Made by a program: the position numbers and the translations under genes. Under the pieces are notes generated by a model that saw nothing but the letters and a program-made list of their open reading frames with translations, was not told the DNA's origin and did not search any database. A DNA stretch of 8,428 bases, taken from assembly GCA_031285815.1 (NCBI GenBank), contig JAITVM010000060.1:1-8428 (forward strand). Direction: 5' to 3'. Each line of letters opens with the position of its first letter. Position 1 is the stretch's first letter. Shown here piece by piece: positions 1-7,149 of the stretch. Source of the stretch: Clostridiales bacterium (lineage in GTDB: Bacteria; Bacillota; Clostridia; Lachnospirales; JAITVM01).

Positions 1-1
1 G

Positions 2-1639
2 TTTTTAACTAGGCATGCCCTTTATTGGTTAGATACTATTAAAGCCTTTGCCCCCGGCTCACCTATTATAATGGTTATAAATAAAATTGACTTATGTAAA
101 GATGCCGCTCTTAACGACGCCGAGTTGAAAGAAAAATACCCTAATTTAAAACTACCTGTAATCCGTACATCTTATTATGAAAATATAGGCTTTGATGATT
201 TGGAAAAGATTATTGATGAAACTATTTTAAATAGTTCGGGATATAAATATTATTTTAATAAAAAATGGCTGCCGCTAAAAGAAAAATTAGAAAATATGGG
301 CCAGCCATATATTAAAAAATCCGCCCTTTTTAAAGAAGACGAATTGGGCGGCGATAAAATCCAAGAATCCATACTAAAATATTTTAAGGATATCGGGATC
401 TCTTATTACTACCAGGGTGAAAATATAACATTTAATTCTGAAAATATTGCAGTTTTAAAACCAGAATGGCTAACCGGCGGTATTTATAGGCTAATAATTA
501 GGGCTCCGGAAGATAACGCTTTAATCCACCGCAAAACTATAAAAGAGATACTGGGTAAAATAAACCCAAATGACGTAAATACAAAATATACTTATAAAAA
601 AGATGAAGAAATTGATTTTGTGTTAGACGTTATGCGGCAATTTGAAATTTCCCACAAATATAGAAATTTTGAATTTGTACCGCTTAAGCTGCCAAAAAAC
701 AAACCGGAAAAAGCAGGCAGGTTTAATAAAGAAAGCGCATTACATATATCCTGGAAAGCGGATTATTTACCCTTTAACGTAATACACCGTTTAATGGTAA
801 AATTTTTTGATAATATAGATTTAGACTGTATTTGGCTGTATGGCGGAATATTTAAGAGCTCAAATAAATTTGCCCTAATTTATATGGATATTAATGAGCA
901 GCAGATCGATGCCTTTGTTAATGCTGAAGAGCCTTCTGAACAAAAAGAGTATTTAAGCCAAATAAGAGAAAAATTACACGGGATAATGGACCAGTTAAAT
1001 ATAACTGGGTATGAAGAAAATATTCATTACTCTCTTGAAGGAAAAACAGGTAAAGTCGCTTATTTATATGTATTAGAACAGTTTTACAAAAGACCCAGCC
1101 AAGAAATATATTTGCCGGAAACCGGCCAGTATTGCTTACCAGATAAATTATTGCATACTGTATATACTGAAAAAGATGTGAAAGGGGGAATAATTGTGAA
1201 TTTCGGAGATAACAATTCAAATTTTTTCGGAAATGGCAATAAAATCAATGATACTATATTTAACCCAATTAAAGGCGAGGGTAACGAAAGCATTATTACC
1301 ACAACAAACGTAACAAATAAATCAGAAACATGGGCCGGCCGGCTCCCCTCTGAAGATAAAATAACCGAAGGCCAATTCGATGAATTTATTTCTTTGATAA
1401 GAGAATTTTTAGATTCTGAATATACAGACGAGCTGTACAATAAAGATACTAAGCCTATGAAGGAATTGCTTTCTGAGGTGGAAAACCAAGAAGCGGATAA
1501 AAAATATAAGTGGGTAAAGGTCAGAAATTTTTTTATTGAGGGCGTAAAAAAAATCCCAAAAACTATAGCAAGCTTCGCCTTATTCGTAGAAAAGAGCCCT
1601 ACCGTTATAGGCTGGGTTAAGGAGCTACTTAAAATTTAA
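2..1639 (+). CDS. Roc-COR (ROCO family) GTPase protein, 5'-truncated by the window
   Basis: The frame is open from base 2 with no start of its own, so the gene begins upstream; the ATG at 71 is internal. Seen: the end of a Ras-like Roc domain, with the segment YWLDTIKAFAPGSPI followed by the guanine-specificity motif NKID (bases 80-91) and a TS motif near base 167 where G5 is expected. A COR dimerisation region follows (about bases 240-1180), including LKPEWLTGGIYRLI and the later LPFNVIHRLMVKF. The nucleotide-binding P-loop and any leucine-rich repeats would lie upstream. After COR come a Gly/Asn-rich motif, VNFGDNNSNFFGNGNKI (from base 1196), and a roughly 100-residue charged, apparently helical tail ending in a hydrophobic segment. 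Family knowledge: ROCO proteins are GTP-regulated dimeric signalling proteins; bacterial members often carry C-terminal effector or adaptor modules. Its cellular role is unknown, and a role in defence or regulated cell death would be inference. A strong terminator follows 17 bases after the stop. Confidence 0.88.
   Translation, partial: FLTRHALYWLDTIKAFAPGSPIIMVINKIDLCKDAALNDAELKEKYPNLKLPVIRTSYYENIGFDDLEKIIDETILNSSGYKYYFNKKWLPLKEKLENMGQPYIKKSALFKEDELGGDKIQESILKYFKDIGISYYYQGENITFNSENIAVLKPEWLTGGIYRLIIRAPEDNALIHRKTIKEILGKINPNDVNTKYTYKKDEEIDFVLDVMRQFEISHKYRNFEFVPLKLPKNKPEKAGRFNKESALHISWKADYLPFNVIHRLMVKFFDNIDLDCIWLYGGIFKSSNKFALIYMDINEQQIDAFVNAEEPSEQKEYLSQIREKLHGIMDQLNITGYEENIHYSLEGKTGKVAYLYVLEQFYKRPSQEIYLPETGQYCLPDKLLHTVYTEKDVKGGIIVNFGDNNSNFFGNGNKINDTIFNPIKGEGNESIITTTNVTNKSETWAGRLPSEDKITEGQFDEFISLIREFLDSEYTDELYNKDTKPMKELLSEVENQEADKKYKWVKVRNFFIEGVKKIPKTIASFALFVEKSPTVIGWVKELLKI
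1187..1252 (+). other. Gly/Asn-rich amyloid-like motif within the ROCO protein
   Basis: Between the COR domain and the helical tail the protein reads GGIIVNFGDNNSNFFGNGNKI. Two half-repeats are visible, NFGDNNSN and FFGNGNKI, alternating hydrophobic residues with Gly/Asn turns. This resembles the short beta-arch motifs (RHIM-like or bacterial amyloid signalling sequences) placed at the ends of NLR-like and effector proteins. Similarity is judged by eye only. It could instead be a plain flexible linker. Confidence 0.4.
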
Positions 1640-1656
1640 AATAAACCTAACGGACA

Positions 1657-1710
1657 AAAAAAACCGGAAAGGGCGTTAGTTTAATATACTAACCCCAATC
1701 CGGTTTTTTT
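1657..1710. terminator. Bidirectional Rho-independent terminator between convergent genes
   Basis: A 12-bp outer stem pairs 1657-1668 (A tract plus CCGGA) with 1699-1710 (TCCGG plus T7). Inside it, GTTAGT (1675-1680) pairs with ACTAAC (1688-1693), and GGG (1671-1673) pairs with CCC (1694-1696) around one bulged C. The T tract follows the hairpin on the plus strand, and the A tract gives a T tract on the minus strand. It can therefore end both the ROCO transcript, 17 bases after its stop, and the VanW transcript, about 45 bases after its stop. Confidence 0.88.
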
Positions 1711-1755
1711 ATATTTGTTTGGCAATCCATTTTATAGCTTACTGTTTTACTTGTA

Positions 1756-2094
1756 TTATTCAACTATAAGCGGCTCTTCTATCTGCACTTCTTCCACTTC
1801 CTCATCTCCAGAAGCCGCTGCCTCATCCACTTGGCTAATTGGGGGGGCTTCCGGCTCAGGTTGGCTTTGCTCGCTATCGCCGCCAGCTGAAACCGGTTCA
1901 GTAGCGCTGTTGTCTTCGTTATTCGATTCTGCCACCATTGTCCCCTCTATAACTTCAGCACGCCTTGGCCTATACACAGATGTATTAACCAATACCCTTT
2001 CGATAAGCTCGCCATTATCGTAAACAAGTTTATACAATTCGTAAGTATACCCTGTTAACGCTGACAGTTTTACTTCCCTTTGCCCTGCGGGCAT
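1756..2094 (-). CDS. Frameshifted 3' part of the VanW gene: G5 domain plus acidic tail
   Basis: The first ATG in this frame (2094) opens 112 residues, but homology-like sequence begins further upstream in the same frame, at ITYSQTMPAGQREV. This is how a G5 domain normally follows a VanW domain. Residues about 1-50 (VKLSALTGYTYELYKLVYDNGELIERVLVNTS in two adjoining pieces, then YRPRRAEVI) fit a G5 domain, a small beta-rich extracellular module linked to cell-wall sugars. The rest is a Glu/Pro/Ser-rich low-complexity tail ending EEPLIVE. It overlaps the upstream part by 25 bases in the -1 frame. No convincing ribosome binding site precedes the ATG, so I read it as the displaced C-terminus of the VanW protein rather than as a separate gene. 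It would be made only by frameshifting, or the break is a sequencing error. Confidence 0.72.
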   Translation of the reverse strand: MPAGQREVKLSALTGYTYELYKLVYDNGELIERVLVNTSVYRPRRAEVIEGTMVAESNNEDNSATEPVSAGGDSEQSQPEPEAPPISQVDEAAASGDEEVEEVQIEEPLIVE

Positions 2095-3374
2095 AGTTTG
2101 GGAGTAAGTAATTTTTCGGCACCAGGTGGCGTTGTATCTACCAGCGCGTTAACAAATTCCAATGTACGCCCAGGGCCGTGTATCTCCTTGCCATATATAT
2201 TGCAAACTACCCTGTCCGCAGATAAATAAGCTTCTACAAACAGCGGCAAATCCGTATCGTTTCTGAATTTAAGGTCTATATAGTCGCCTGCCAGAGTCGA
2301 ATCAAAACCCCAATCAACATAGCCGACTTTTAAGGAATGGTTCCTTCTCTCTACTACTTCAAGCTCAGCCCTTAAAATTGCGTTATACAAAGTAGAAGAA
2401 ACTTGGCAGACACCGCCGCCAATGCCTTCAATTAGTTCGCCATTTTCTATAACCGGTGCGTCCATATACCCATTTTCATAGGTAGAAGGCCCAAACTCTT
2501 TATTCGTGGAAAAAATTTCGCCCGGGTAGAGGACATAGCCATTTATTTTACTGGCGGCTACCTCCATATTTACAACCCTACCGGAACCCCTGCCTGAATA
2601 ATAAGTAGAGGCTGACCCAATTAATGTTTGGGCCATCTGAAAATCTTCCGCCGTATATGTTGGCTTTATAGGCTCTGTTACAATTGTGGCTTCGCCCCCA
2701 GATAAAGAGTCAACCAATTTGCGTACTTCCGCAACAGTTTTTTCAATATCCATTTGTGCCCCGTCTACACCATTAGTTATATTGAAGCCCCCATCTGCCA
2801 TTACCATAGTGGCATTAACAGGCTCAACATAAACCTCCTCTGCCAGTACAGAAATATTTTCGGTTATTAAATTAGGGTCGTATTCATAAGCCAATTTAAT
2901 TACATGCGGGCTCTCTTTAAGGTCAATAACCTGGTTATAACGGTCCCTTAGTTTGCCAACCCTTGCAAATTGGTAAGCCTCTTCAACAGCTTCGCCTACA
3001 TTATATGCTAGCCCAAAATCTTTAAGCGTAAAATCAAATGTTTTACCATTATTTTTTAAGGTGATTTTTTTACTTTGGGCCGGTGTGGCAACCTGGCTAA
3101 TAATGCTTTGCTTGGCCTCTTCCCTAGTCATCCCGCCAACATCAACATTATCAATAAATATATTATTATAAATAGACTCTATCTGAACTGCGGCAATCAT
3201 TTTCTCATGGTTATTGTTTACTATAAAACCGCCTGTTAAAGATATTGCTGCCACAATAAAAACACTGCCTAAAAAAAGTTTAAGCTTAAATTTTTTTTTG
3301 CCTTTAGCTTCCTCTGTGTTGTTCACTTCGCCACCTATAGGGCCCAATTCCAAATCTTTATCCTGATCAGCCAT
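2070..3374 (-). CDS. VanW-domain membrane-anchored envelope protein (main part of a frameshifted gene)
   Basis: Predicted 434 residues. A lysine-rich cytoplasmic N-terminus (about 1-32) precedes one membrane segment (about 33-53), so the bulk should lie outside the cell as a type II membrane protein. Residues about 70-230 look like the putative peptidoglycan-binding region common in this family (IDNVDVGGMTREEAKQ; later VDGAQMDIEKTVAEV). The VanW domain spans about 270-395 and includes the signature GGGVCQVSSTLYNA at 319-332. Family knowledge: VanW was named for vancomycin-resistance clusters, but stand-alone members are widespread and lack a proven biochemical function; a cell-wall role is inferred. 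The last 13 residues, after K421, do not fit the family: the frame is lost at an A5 run and ends at 2070, while the expected G5 domain continues in the -1 frame. Start chosen at 3374 because AAGGGGG sits 6 bases upstream. With the frame restored the product would be 539 residues. Confidence 0.85.
   Translation of the reverse strand: MADQDKDLELGPIGGEVNNTEEAKGKKKFKLKLFLGSVFIVAAISLTGGFIVNNNHEKMIAAVQIESIYNNIFIDNVDVGGMTREEAKQSIISQVATPAQSKKITLKNNGKTFDFTLKDFGLAYNVGEAVEEAYQFARVGKLRDRYNQVIDLKESPHVIKLAYEYDPNLITENISVLAEEVYVEPVNATMVMADGGFNITNGVDGAQMDIEKTVAEVRKLVDSLSGGEATIVTEPIKPTYTAEDFQMAQTLIGSASTYYSGRGSGRVVNMEVAASKINGYVLYPGEIFSTNKEFGPSTYENGYMDAPVIENGELIEGIGGGVCQVSSTLYNAILRAELEVVERRNHSLKVGYVDWGFDSTLAGDYIDLKFRNDTDLPLFVEAYLSADRVVCNIYGKEIHGPGRTLEFVNALVDTTPPGAEKLLTPKLCPQGKGK
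2112..2116 (-). other. Frameshift site (A5 run) in the VanW gene
   Basis: On the minus strand the codons GCC GAA AAA TTA leave the family reading. One additional A would give GAA AAA ATT ACT TAC, encoding E-K-I-T-Y and running straight into SQTMPAGQREV and the G5 domain. The simplest explanations are a one-base homopolymer error or a real deletion. A -1 slip on AAA would produce the same protein. Confidence 0.75.
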
Positions 3375-3380
3375 AATAAA

Positions 3381-3387
3381 CCCCCTT
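3381..3387 (-). promoter_or_regulatory. Ribosome binding site of the VanW gene
   Basis: AAGGGGG on the minus strand, 6 bases before the ATG at 3374. It supports that start. Confidence 0.7.
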
Positions 3388-3396
3388 GCTAACTAT

Positions 3397-3418
3397 AGCA
3401 GTTATACAAATAACTGCT
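3397..3418 (-). repeat. Perfect inverted repeat in the VanW leader
   Basis: AGCAGTTA (3397-3404) and TAACTGCT (3411-3418) form an 8-bp perfect palindrome with a 6-base spacer. It lies between the candidate promoter and the ribosome binding site, about 10 bases upstream of the latter. It could be an operator for a dimeric regulator or a leader RNA hairpin. There is no T tract, so it is not a terminator. Confidence 0.5.
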
Positions 3419-3480
3419 TTATTAAAATTATTATTCCAAAAAATTCAAATATAATTCAAATGCCATATAAATCATAAACT

Positions 3481-3489
3481 ATTATACCA
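3481..3489 (-). promoter_or_regulatory. Candidate extended -10 promoter for the VanW gene
   Basis: The minus strand reads TGGTATAAT, a perfect TATAAT box (3486-3481) preceded by the TGn extension (3489-3487). No good -35 hexamer stands at 17 bases, as is common for extended -10 promoters. Transcription would start near 3474, giving a leader of about 100 bases that contains the inverted repeat. Confidence 0.55.
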
Positions 3490-3582
3490 GAATAAACAAC
3501 AAAATTGTCGTTTAAATAAAATTTAATATTTTAAATTTTTGTTACATATTGTGAGTAAAAATTTTTTATCAAAACTCAAGAA

Positions 3583-3610
3583 TACTCCTGCTTCTTAGAA
3601 GGCGGGAGTA
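3583..3610 (-). terminator. Probable terminator of the two-component operon
   Basis: TACTCCTG (3583-3590) pairs with CGGGAGTA (3603-3610) with one G-T wobble. CTTC (3591-3594) pairs with GAAG (3598-3601) around a 3-base loop and a bulged G. On the minus strand the stem is followed by TTCTTGAGTTTTG, T-rich but interrupted. It lies beyond the response regulator and the small ORF, which fits an operon end, but the imperfect T tract makes it weaker than the one at 1657-1710. Confidence 0.5.
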
Positions 3611-3620
3611 CTCCACTCAA

Positions 3621-3788
3621 TCAAAAATTGTACATGTATTTCCATATTTCCGCATTGTTTATTATATTTTCCTTGTCTTCAACCAAATAAAAACCATTTG
3701 GTTTCAAATTATTGAATTTGGTTATAATTTCTTTGGTTATTGCATTTCTACTATAAAATTGGCATTTAAATTTCGACACTATCCCCAT
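3621..3788 (-). CDS. Small ORF of 55 residues, unrecognised; possible gene remnant
   Basis: ATG at 3788 to TGA at 3621, beginning 6 bases after the response regulator stop codon and before the putative operon terminator. An in-frame TAA lies two codons before the ATG and there is no clear ribosome binding site, so translation would depend on coupling. The product is Lys/Asn/Ile-rich with no signal peptide or membrane segment. Its centre, SRNAITKEIITKFNNLKPNG, faintly recalls the end of CheR-type methyltransferases (a CRN motif, then a helix and LKPGG). That similarity is by eye and weak. It could be a small co-transcribed protein, a decayed gene fragment or chance. Confidence 0.35.
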   Translation of the reverse strand: MGIVSKFKCQFYSRNAITKEIITKFNNLKPNGFYLVEDKENIINNAEIWKYMYNF

Positions 3789-3794
3789 ATTTTA

Positions 3795-5393
3795 TTATAA
3801 CTTAAGCTGTTCCCGGTATTGGCTCGGTGTAATGCCCATATACCTTTTGAAAATGCGCGCAAAATAATATGCATTTTCAAAGCTTAGCATATCACTAACC
3901 TGGCTAATCAAATAATCTTTTTGCTTTAGCAGTTCGCATGCTTTTTCAACTTTTCGGCGGTTAACAAAATCCACAAAACTTTCGCCGCACTGTTTTTTAA
4001 AAATAGCCGAGAGGTACCCTGCAGAAAGGCAAATATGCTTGGCAGCATCTATAAGCGTAATCCGTTTGTCAATGTTATCATATATGAACTGTTTAACTGA
4101 TTCGGCCATTTCGGCATGCCGGTATGCCCCTGGCTGCATAACGCTTTGCAGCTCATTACCGGCAGAGTCCAAAAACCGGGCAACATCCTCGCGGGTAGAC
4201 AGCCGCTTGATAATGGCATACCCAGCGGTTTTGTCAGAAAAAATATCGCCGCGTTCACTATTATCCGTGCCCAAAACCTCAAAGACAGCAAAAAACATCT
4301 CTGTACAGAGCCACAATGCCTGGGATTTTTCGTGTGGGGCGAGCCGCACATGTGAGGCGGCACGCTCAAAAAGTGCTAAACAAGCAACAGTATTTTTAGC
4401 CCTCAGCTCTTTTTTTAGAATACCAGCAATTCCACTTAGCCCTAATGGAACCAGTTTTTGATGCGGCATATCGCCGTAAAATATTAATTTCTCACCCGTC
4501 ATGTAAAAATAGTTTTGTAGGGCAAAAATCTGTTCGCGGCAAATGGGCAGGCTATCCGGCCCAAAAAGTTCACCCGTTGCCAAAATGCACGGCTCTATCC
4601 CTGTTATACTGGCAGATGCAGATACCAGCTTTTTATAAAAGCCTTCAACTATAGCCCTACCGTTTTTGCCGCCCCATATCAGTATAAGTGCCTGCAAACT
4701 TTGGCCATCGGGGTCGCATAAAGCAGCTACGGAAAAACAGTTTTTAGAAAGCTCCCCTAAAACTTCACCCTCCCACTGGTAAAGCTCATTGAAATCCTTA
4801 TCAGTCGCCCCTTTGGCGAAAAGCCGGTCTGGATACCGCAATTGCACTGACAAAAGGCGGTACCCGTTTAAAACCCCTGTATCCAAAAATAATTCTTTAA
4901 TTTCCTGTGTAACTACGTTGGATGCCAACATTGCCTTTAACCCATCTGCAATTAGCTTTGTTTCGTTAATCTGCAGCAACCCCTGTACAGCCACGGAACG
5001 GCTGTCCATACGCCGCTTATTTGCCTCAGCCTTTGCTTTCATAAGGCTTTTTGTCAGGCTTTCTTGTTCTAATTGCGTTTTAACCAAATAATCTATGGCC
5101 CGGTGCCGCAAGCTTTCCAGGGCCAGCTCAAATTCCTGCAAGTTTGTCAGCATAATAAAAACCGCTTCAGGATATAATTTTTCAGCGTTTTTCAAGAGTT
5201 CTATGCCATTCATTACCGGCATGTTTATATCAGCAATCACAATATCCGGGCGCAACGTTTTCATCACTTCAAGCGCCTGTTTTCCATTCCGTGCGTTTCC
5301 AGCCAATTCACAGCCATGTTCCTGCCAGTTTAGTATACTTTTAATACCGGCCAAAACCAAAGGTTCATCATCAACCAATAATACCCGGTACAT
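3795..5393 (-). CDS. Response regulator with AraC-type DNA-binding domain (YesN-like)
   Basis: 532 residues. An N-terminal receiver domain (about 1-120) has the acidic pair D8-D9, phospho-acceptor D55 in IADINMPVMNG, T83 and K105, so all key residues are present. A long middle region (about 125-420) is typical of YesN-type regulators and of uncertain function. The C-terminus (about 424-532) is an AraC/XylS domain with two helix-turn-helix units (near 446-470 and 496-520) and the family ending ARIFKRYMGITPSQYR. It should be phosphorylated by the kinase encoded just upstream and bind DNA as a transcription activator. Its start overlaps the kinase gene end by 23 bases, and AAGGAGG lies inside the kinase's last codons, implying translational coupling. 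The likely target is the divergent solute-binding protein promoter region, which carries paired direct repeats. Confidence 0.93.
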   Translation of the reverse strand: MYRVLLVDDEPLVLAGIKSILNWQEHGCELAGNARNGKQALEVMKTLRPDIVIADINMPVMNGIELLKNAEKLYPEAVFIMLTNLQEFELALESLRHRAIDYLVKTQLEQESLTKSLMKAKAEANKRRMDSRSVAVQGLLQINETKLIADGLKAMLASNVVTQEIKELFLDTGVLNGYRLLSVQLRYPDRLFAKGATDKDFNELYQWEGEVLGELSKNCFSVAALCDPDGQSLQALILIWGGKNGRAIVEGFYKKLVSASASITGIEPCILATGELFGPDSLPICREQIFALQNYFYMTGEKLIFYGDMPHQKLVPLGLSGIAGILKKELRAKNTVACLALFERAASHVRLAPHEKSQALWLCTEMFFAVFEVLGTDNSERGDIFSDKTAGYAIIKRLSTREDVARFLDSAGNELQSVMQPGAYRHAEMAESVKQFIYDNIDKRITLIDAAKHICLSAGYLSAIFKKQCGESFVDFVNRRKVEKACELLKQKDYLISQVSDMLSFENAYYFARIFKRYMGITPSQYREQLKL

Positions 5394-7113
5394 CCGGCCC
5401 CTCCTTCTTTATGCGGACAGTCACGCGTGTAAACGCACCCGGCTCGCTTTCATATAAAAGCCCACATTCCTCACCATAAACAAGCTTAAGGCGGCTGTCC
5501 ACATTATAAAGGCCCATACTCGCCATACCTTTCGGATGGGGTTTTTGACATGACTGGGCTATGAGCCGCAAATCTTCTTCGCCCATGCCTACCCCATTAT
5601 CTTCTACAATAATCATTAGATAGCCACCGTCCTCCTTAGCATCTAATGTAATCTTTCCAAATTCACCGGAAGGCTCAATACCATGGAAAATAGCATTTTC
5701 TACAAGCGGCTGCAATGTGAATTTAACGATCCCATAGCCACGCAATTCTTTTGGGATGCGGTCCTCAAACTCTAAAAGTGCCATAAAGCGTACAGACTGT
5801 GTATCAATATAATCCCGGAGCAATGATAATTCTTCCTCAAGCGTTATTTTATCGCCGGTGCCTTTTGAGAGGTTTTTCAAAAGGTTGGAGAGGCTCTGGA
5901 CGGTTTTTTCGATGCCGGGGTTTTTTTGAATTACAGCCATCCACCGTATCGAATCTAATGTATTATATAAAAAGTGCGGGTTCACTTGGCTTTGTAAAAG
6001 TGCGATTTCTGCATTGCGCCGCTGGACATGCATTTCCTCTGTTTCTTTCAGCAGTTTATTTATACTTACCGCCATTTCATTAATTACCCGCCCCATGTCG
6101 GCAATTTCCCCATCCCCTTTTTCAATCGACGGGTCAAAGCTAAAATCCTTTGCTGAGATCCTCCTGAGCCTTTCTGTCAAACGTTTGATAGGTTTTGTAA
6201 TCAGGCTGCCCAAGAGGACTGCAAAAAGCATCGCCGTGAGCAATGATGTAAGGACGACCATAACCGTTGTGTTTAATATGGCTTTGGTATCTGCTGAGTG
6301 GGAGGTGATGTCCGTTTTGCTGTAAAGGGCCAATCCGGCATACGCCAATGGTTTCGACTGCATTTTATAAACCCGCCCATCTGAGGAAACTACTTCACCA
6401 TCCAAAAGCTGCCCTAGCGGAAATTTTGCAGGCAATGAAGTTACAGCAGGAAAAACGTTGCCATCGCTACCCGCAACAAAAATACTGCCTGGTGTATATG
6501 GCGCGACAATGTCACTTATAAAATCAGGGCTCATTTCAATATACAGCCACCCGCGTTTTGCTGCCGCCGGCATTTCATATATATTGCTTAAAAACACTAC
6601 ACAATCATCCCCGTCAACAATCGAAGGGGCAACCGATATCATCTGGTTCAAACCCGCCTCCGTAAATTGCAGGAAAACATCGGACGCCAGCATGCGCTCT
6701 GCATCCCATATGCCATTAAATTCACGCGATACCGCACCAGCCATAACCCCATGGCTATTTACCACCATCATTTTAATAATATATGGCTCTATCGCCATCC
6801 GGGTATCTAAAAATCCCTGCAATGATTTTTGCGCCGCTAAAACATTGCGTTTTTGCGGTACTGTCAAAATTTCTGTATTACGCATGCCGCGTGCGATATC
6901 TTGATCGTAAGTGCAGGAGGCACCAAGCATAGTAAGCTCCTCCAGTACACTATTTATCCGTGTCTGAACGGATTGTAGGTTTAACCCATCGATATTCGCA
7001 GCTTTCTCTGTTATAATCCCCTCGAGGTAACGATAAAGGATCACATTTCCAAACAAACCAACAACTAGTACACAGAATGCGGAAGAAAGTATGATTTTAA
7101 GTTTTAAGCTCAT
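5371..7113 (-). CDS. Membrane sensor histidine kinase (YesM-like)
   Basis: 580 residues. Membrane segment 1 is about 8-29, an extracellular sensor region spans about 30-280, and membrane segment 2 is about 281-305. A HAMP linker follows (about 306-358, beginning KPIKRLTERL). The His_kinase domain has the phospho-acceptor H380 in QSQVNPHFLYNTLDSIRW. The ATPase domain has the N box LQPLVENAIFHG (N473), the G1 box DNGVGM (505-510) and MGLYNVDSRL (533-542). All catalytic motifs are intact. Family knowledge: YesM-type (LytS/His_kinase class) sensors pair with YesN-type regulators and usually control carbohydrate uptake or polysaccharide use. The external sensor presumably detects a sugar directly or through the binding protein; the ligand cannot be read from the sequence. 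Start at 7113 is supported by AGGGG at 7126-7122, 8 bases upstream. Confidence 0.93.
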   Translation of the reverse strand: MSLKLKIILSSAFCVLVVGLFGNVILYRYLEGIITEKAANIDGLNLQSVQTRINSVLEELTMLGASCTYDQDIARGMRNTEILTVPQKRNVLAAQKSLQGFLDTRMAIEPYIIKMMVVNSHGVMAGAVSREFNGIWDAERMLASDVFLQFTEAGLNQMISVAPSIVDGDDCVVFLSNIYEMPAAAKRGWLYIEMSPDFISDIVAPYTPGSIFVAGSDGNVFPAVTSLPAKFPLGQLLDGEVVSSDGRVYKMQSKPLAYAGLALYSKTDITSHSADTKAILNTTVMVVLTSLLTAMLFAVLLGSLITKPIKRLTERLRRISAKDFSFDPSIEKGDGEIADMGRVINEMAVSINKLLKETEEMHVQRRNAEIALLQSQVNPHFLYNTLDSIRWMAVIQKNPGIEKTVQSLSNLLKNLSKGTGDKITLEEELSLLRDYIDTQSVRFMALLEFEDRIPKELRGYGIVKFTLQPLVENAIFHGIEPSGEFGKITLDAKEDGGYLMIIVEDNGVGMGEEDLRLIAQSCQKPHPKGMASMGLYNVDSRLKLVYGEECGLLYESEPGAFTRVTVRIKKEGPDVPGIIG

Positions 7114-7149
7114 GCCCCTAGCCCCTGCCTTATTATATTTCTATATACA

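Larger units (their letters stand above)
3375..3794. other. AT-rich spacer between the VanW and response regulator genes
   Basis: It holds the VanW promoter, leader palindrome and ribosome binding site, a hairpin at 3583-3610 and a 55-residue ORF at 3621-3788. A second palindrome, AACCAAAT (3681-3688) with ATTTGGTT (3696-3703), lies inside that ORF. I see no RNA gene or mobile element end. Confidence 0.6.

Noticed and set aside
71..73. ATG at 71 as the start of the ROCO gene
   Set aside because: The same frame is open back to base 2 and encodes typical Roc sequence (YWLDTIKAFAPGSPI) just before it. This ATG falls inside the strand leading to the NKID motif, and there is no ribosome binding site.
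2070..2094. The G5-containing ORF as an independent overlapping gene
   Set aside because: It has no clear ribosome binding site and no signal peptide. G5-like sequence begins before its first ATG and joins the VanW frame perfectly by a single base.
2110..2118. Canonical programmed -1 frameshift signal
   Set aside because: The zero-frame bases around the A5 run (GAA AAA TTA) do not form an X XXY YYZ heptamer, and the run is too short for efficient transcriptional slippage.
3681..3703. AACCAAAT/ATTTGGTT palindrome as a terminator
   Set aside because: The stem is AT-rich with no adjoining T tract, and it lies inside the small ORF. A better terminator hairpin lies at 3583-3610.
4039..4461. Plus-strand ORFs inside the response regulator and kinase genes
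   Set aside because: They lie wholly opposite well-supported coding sequence with clear domains, show no family features and have no ribosome binding sites. They are antisense shadows.
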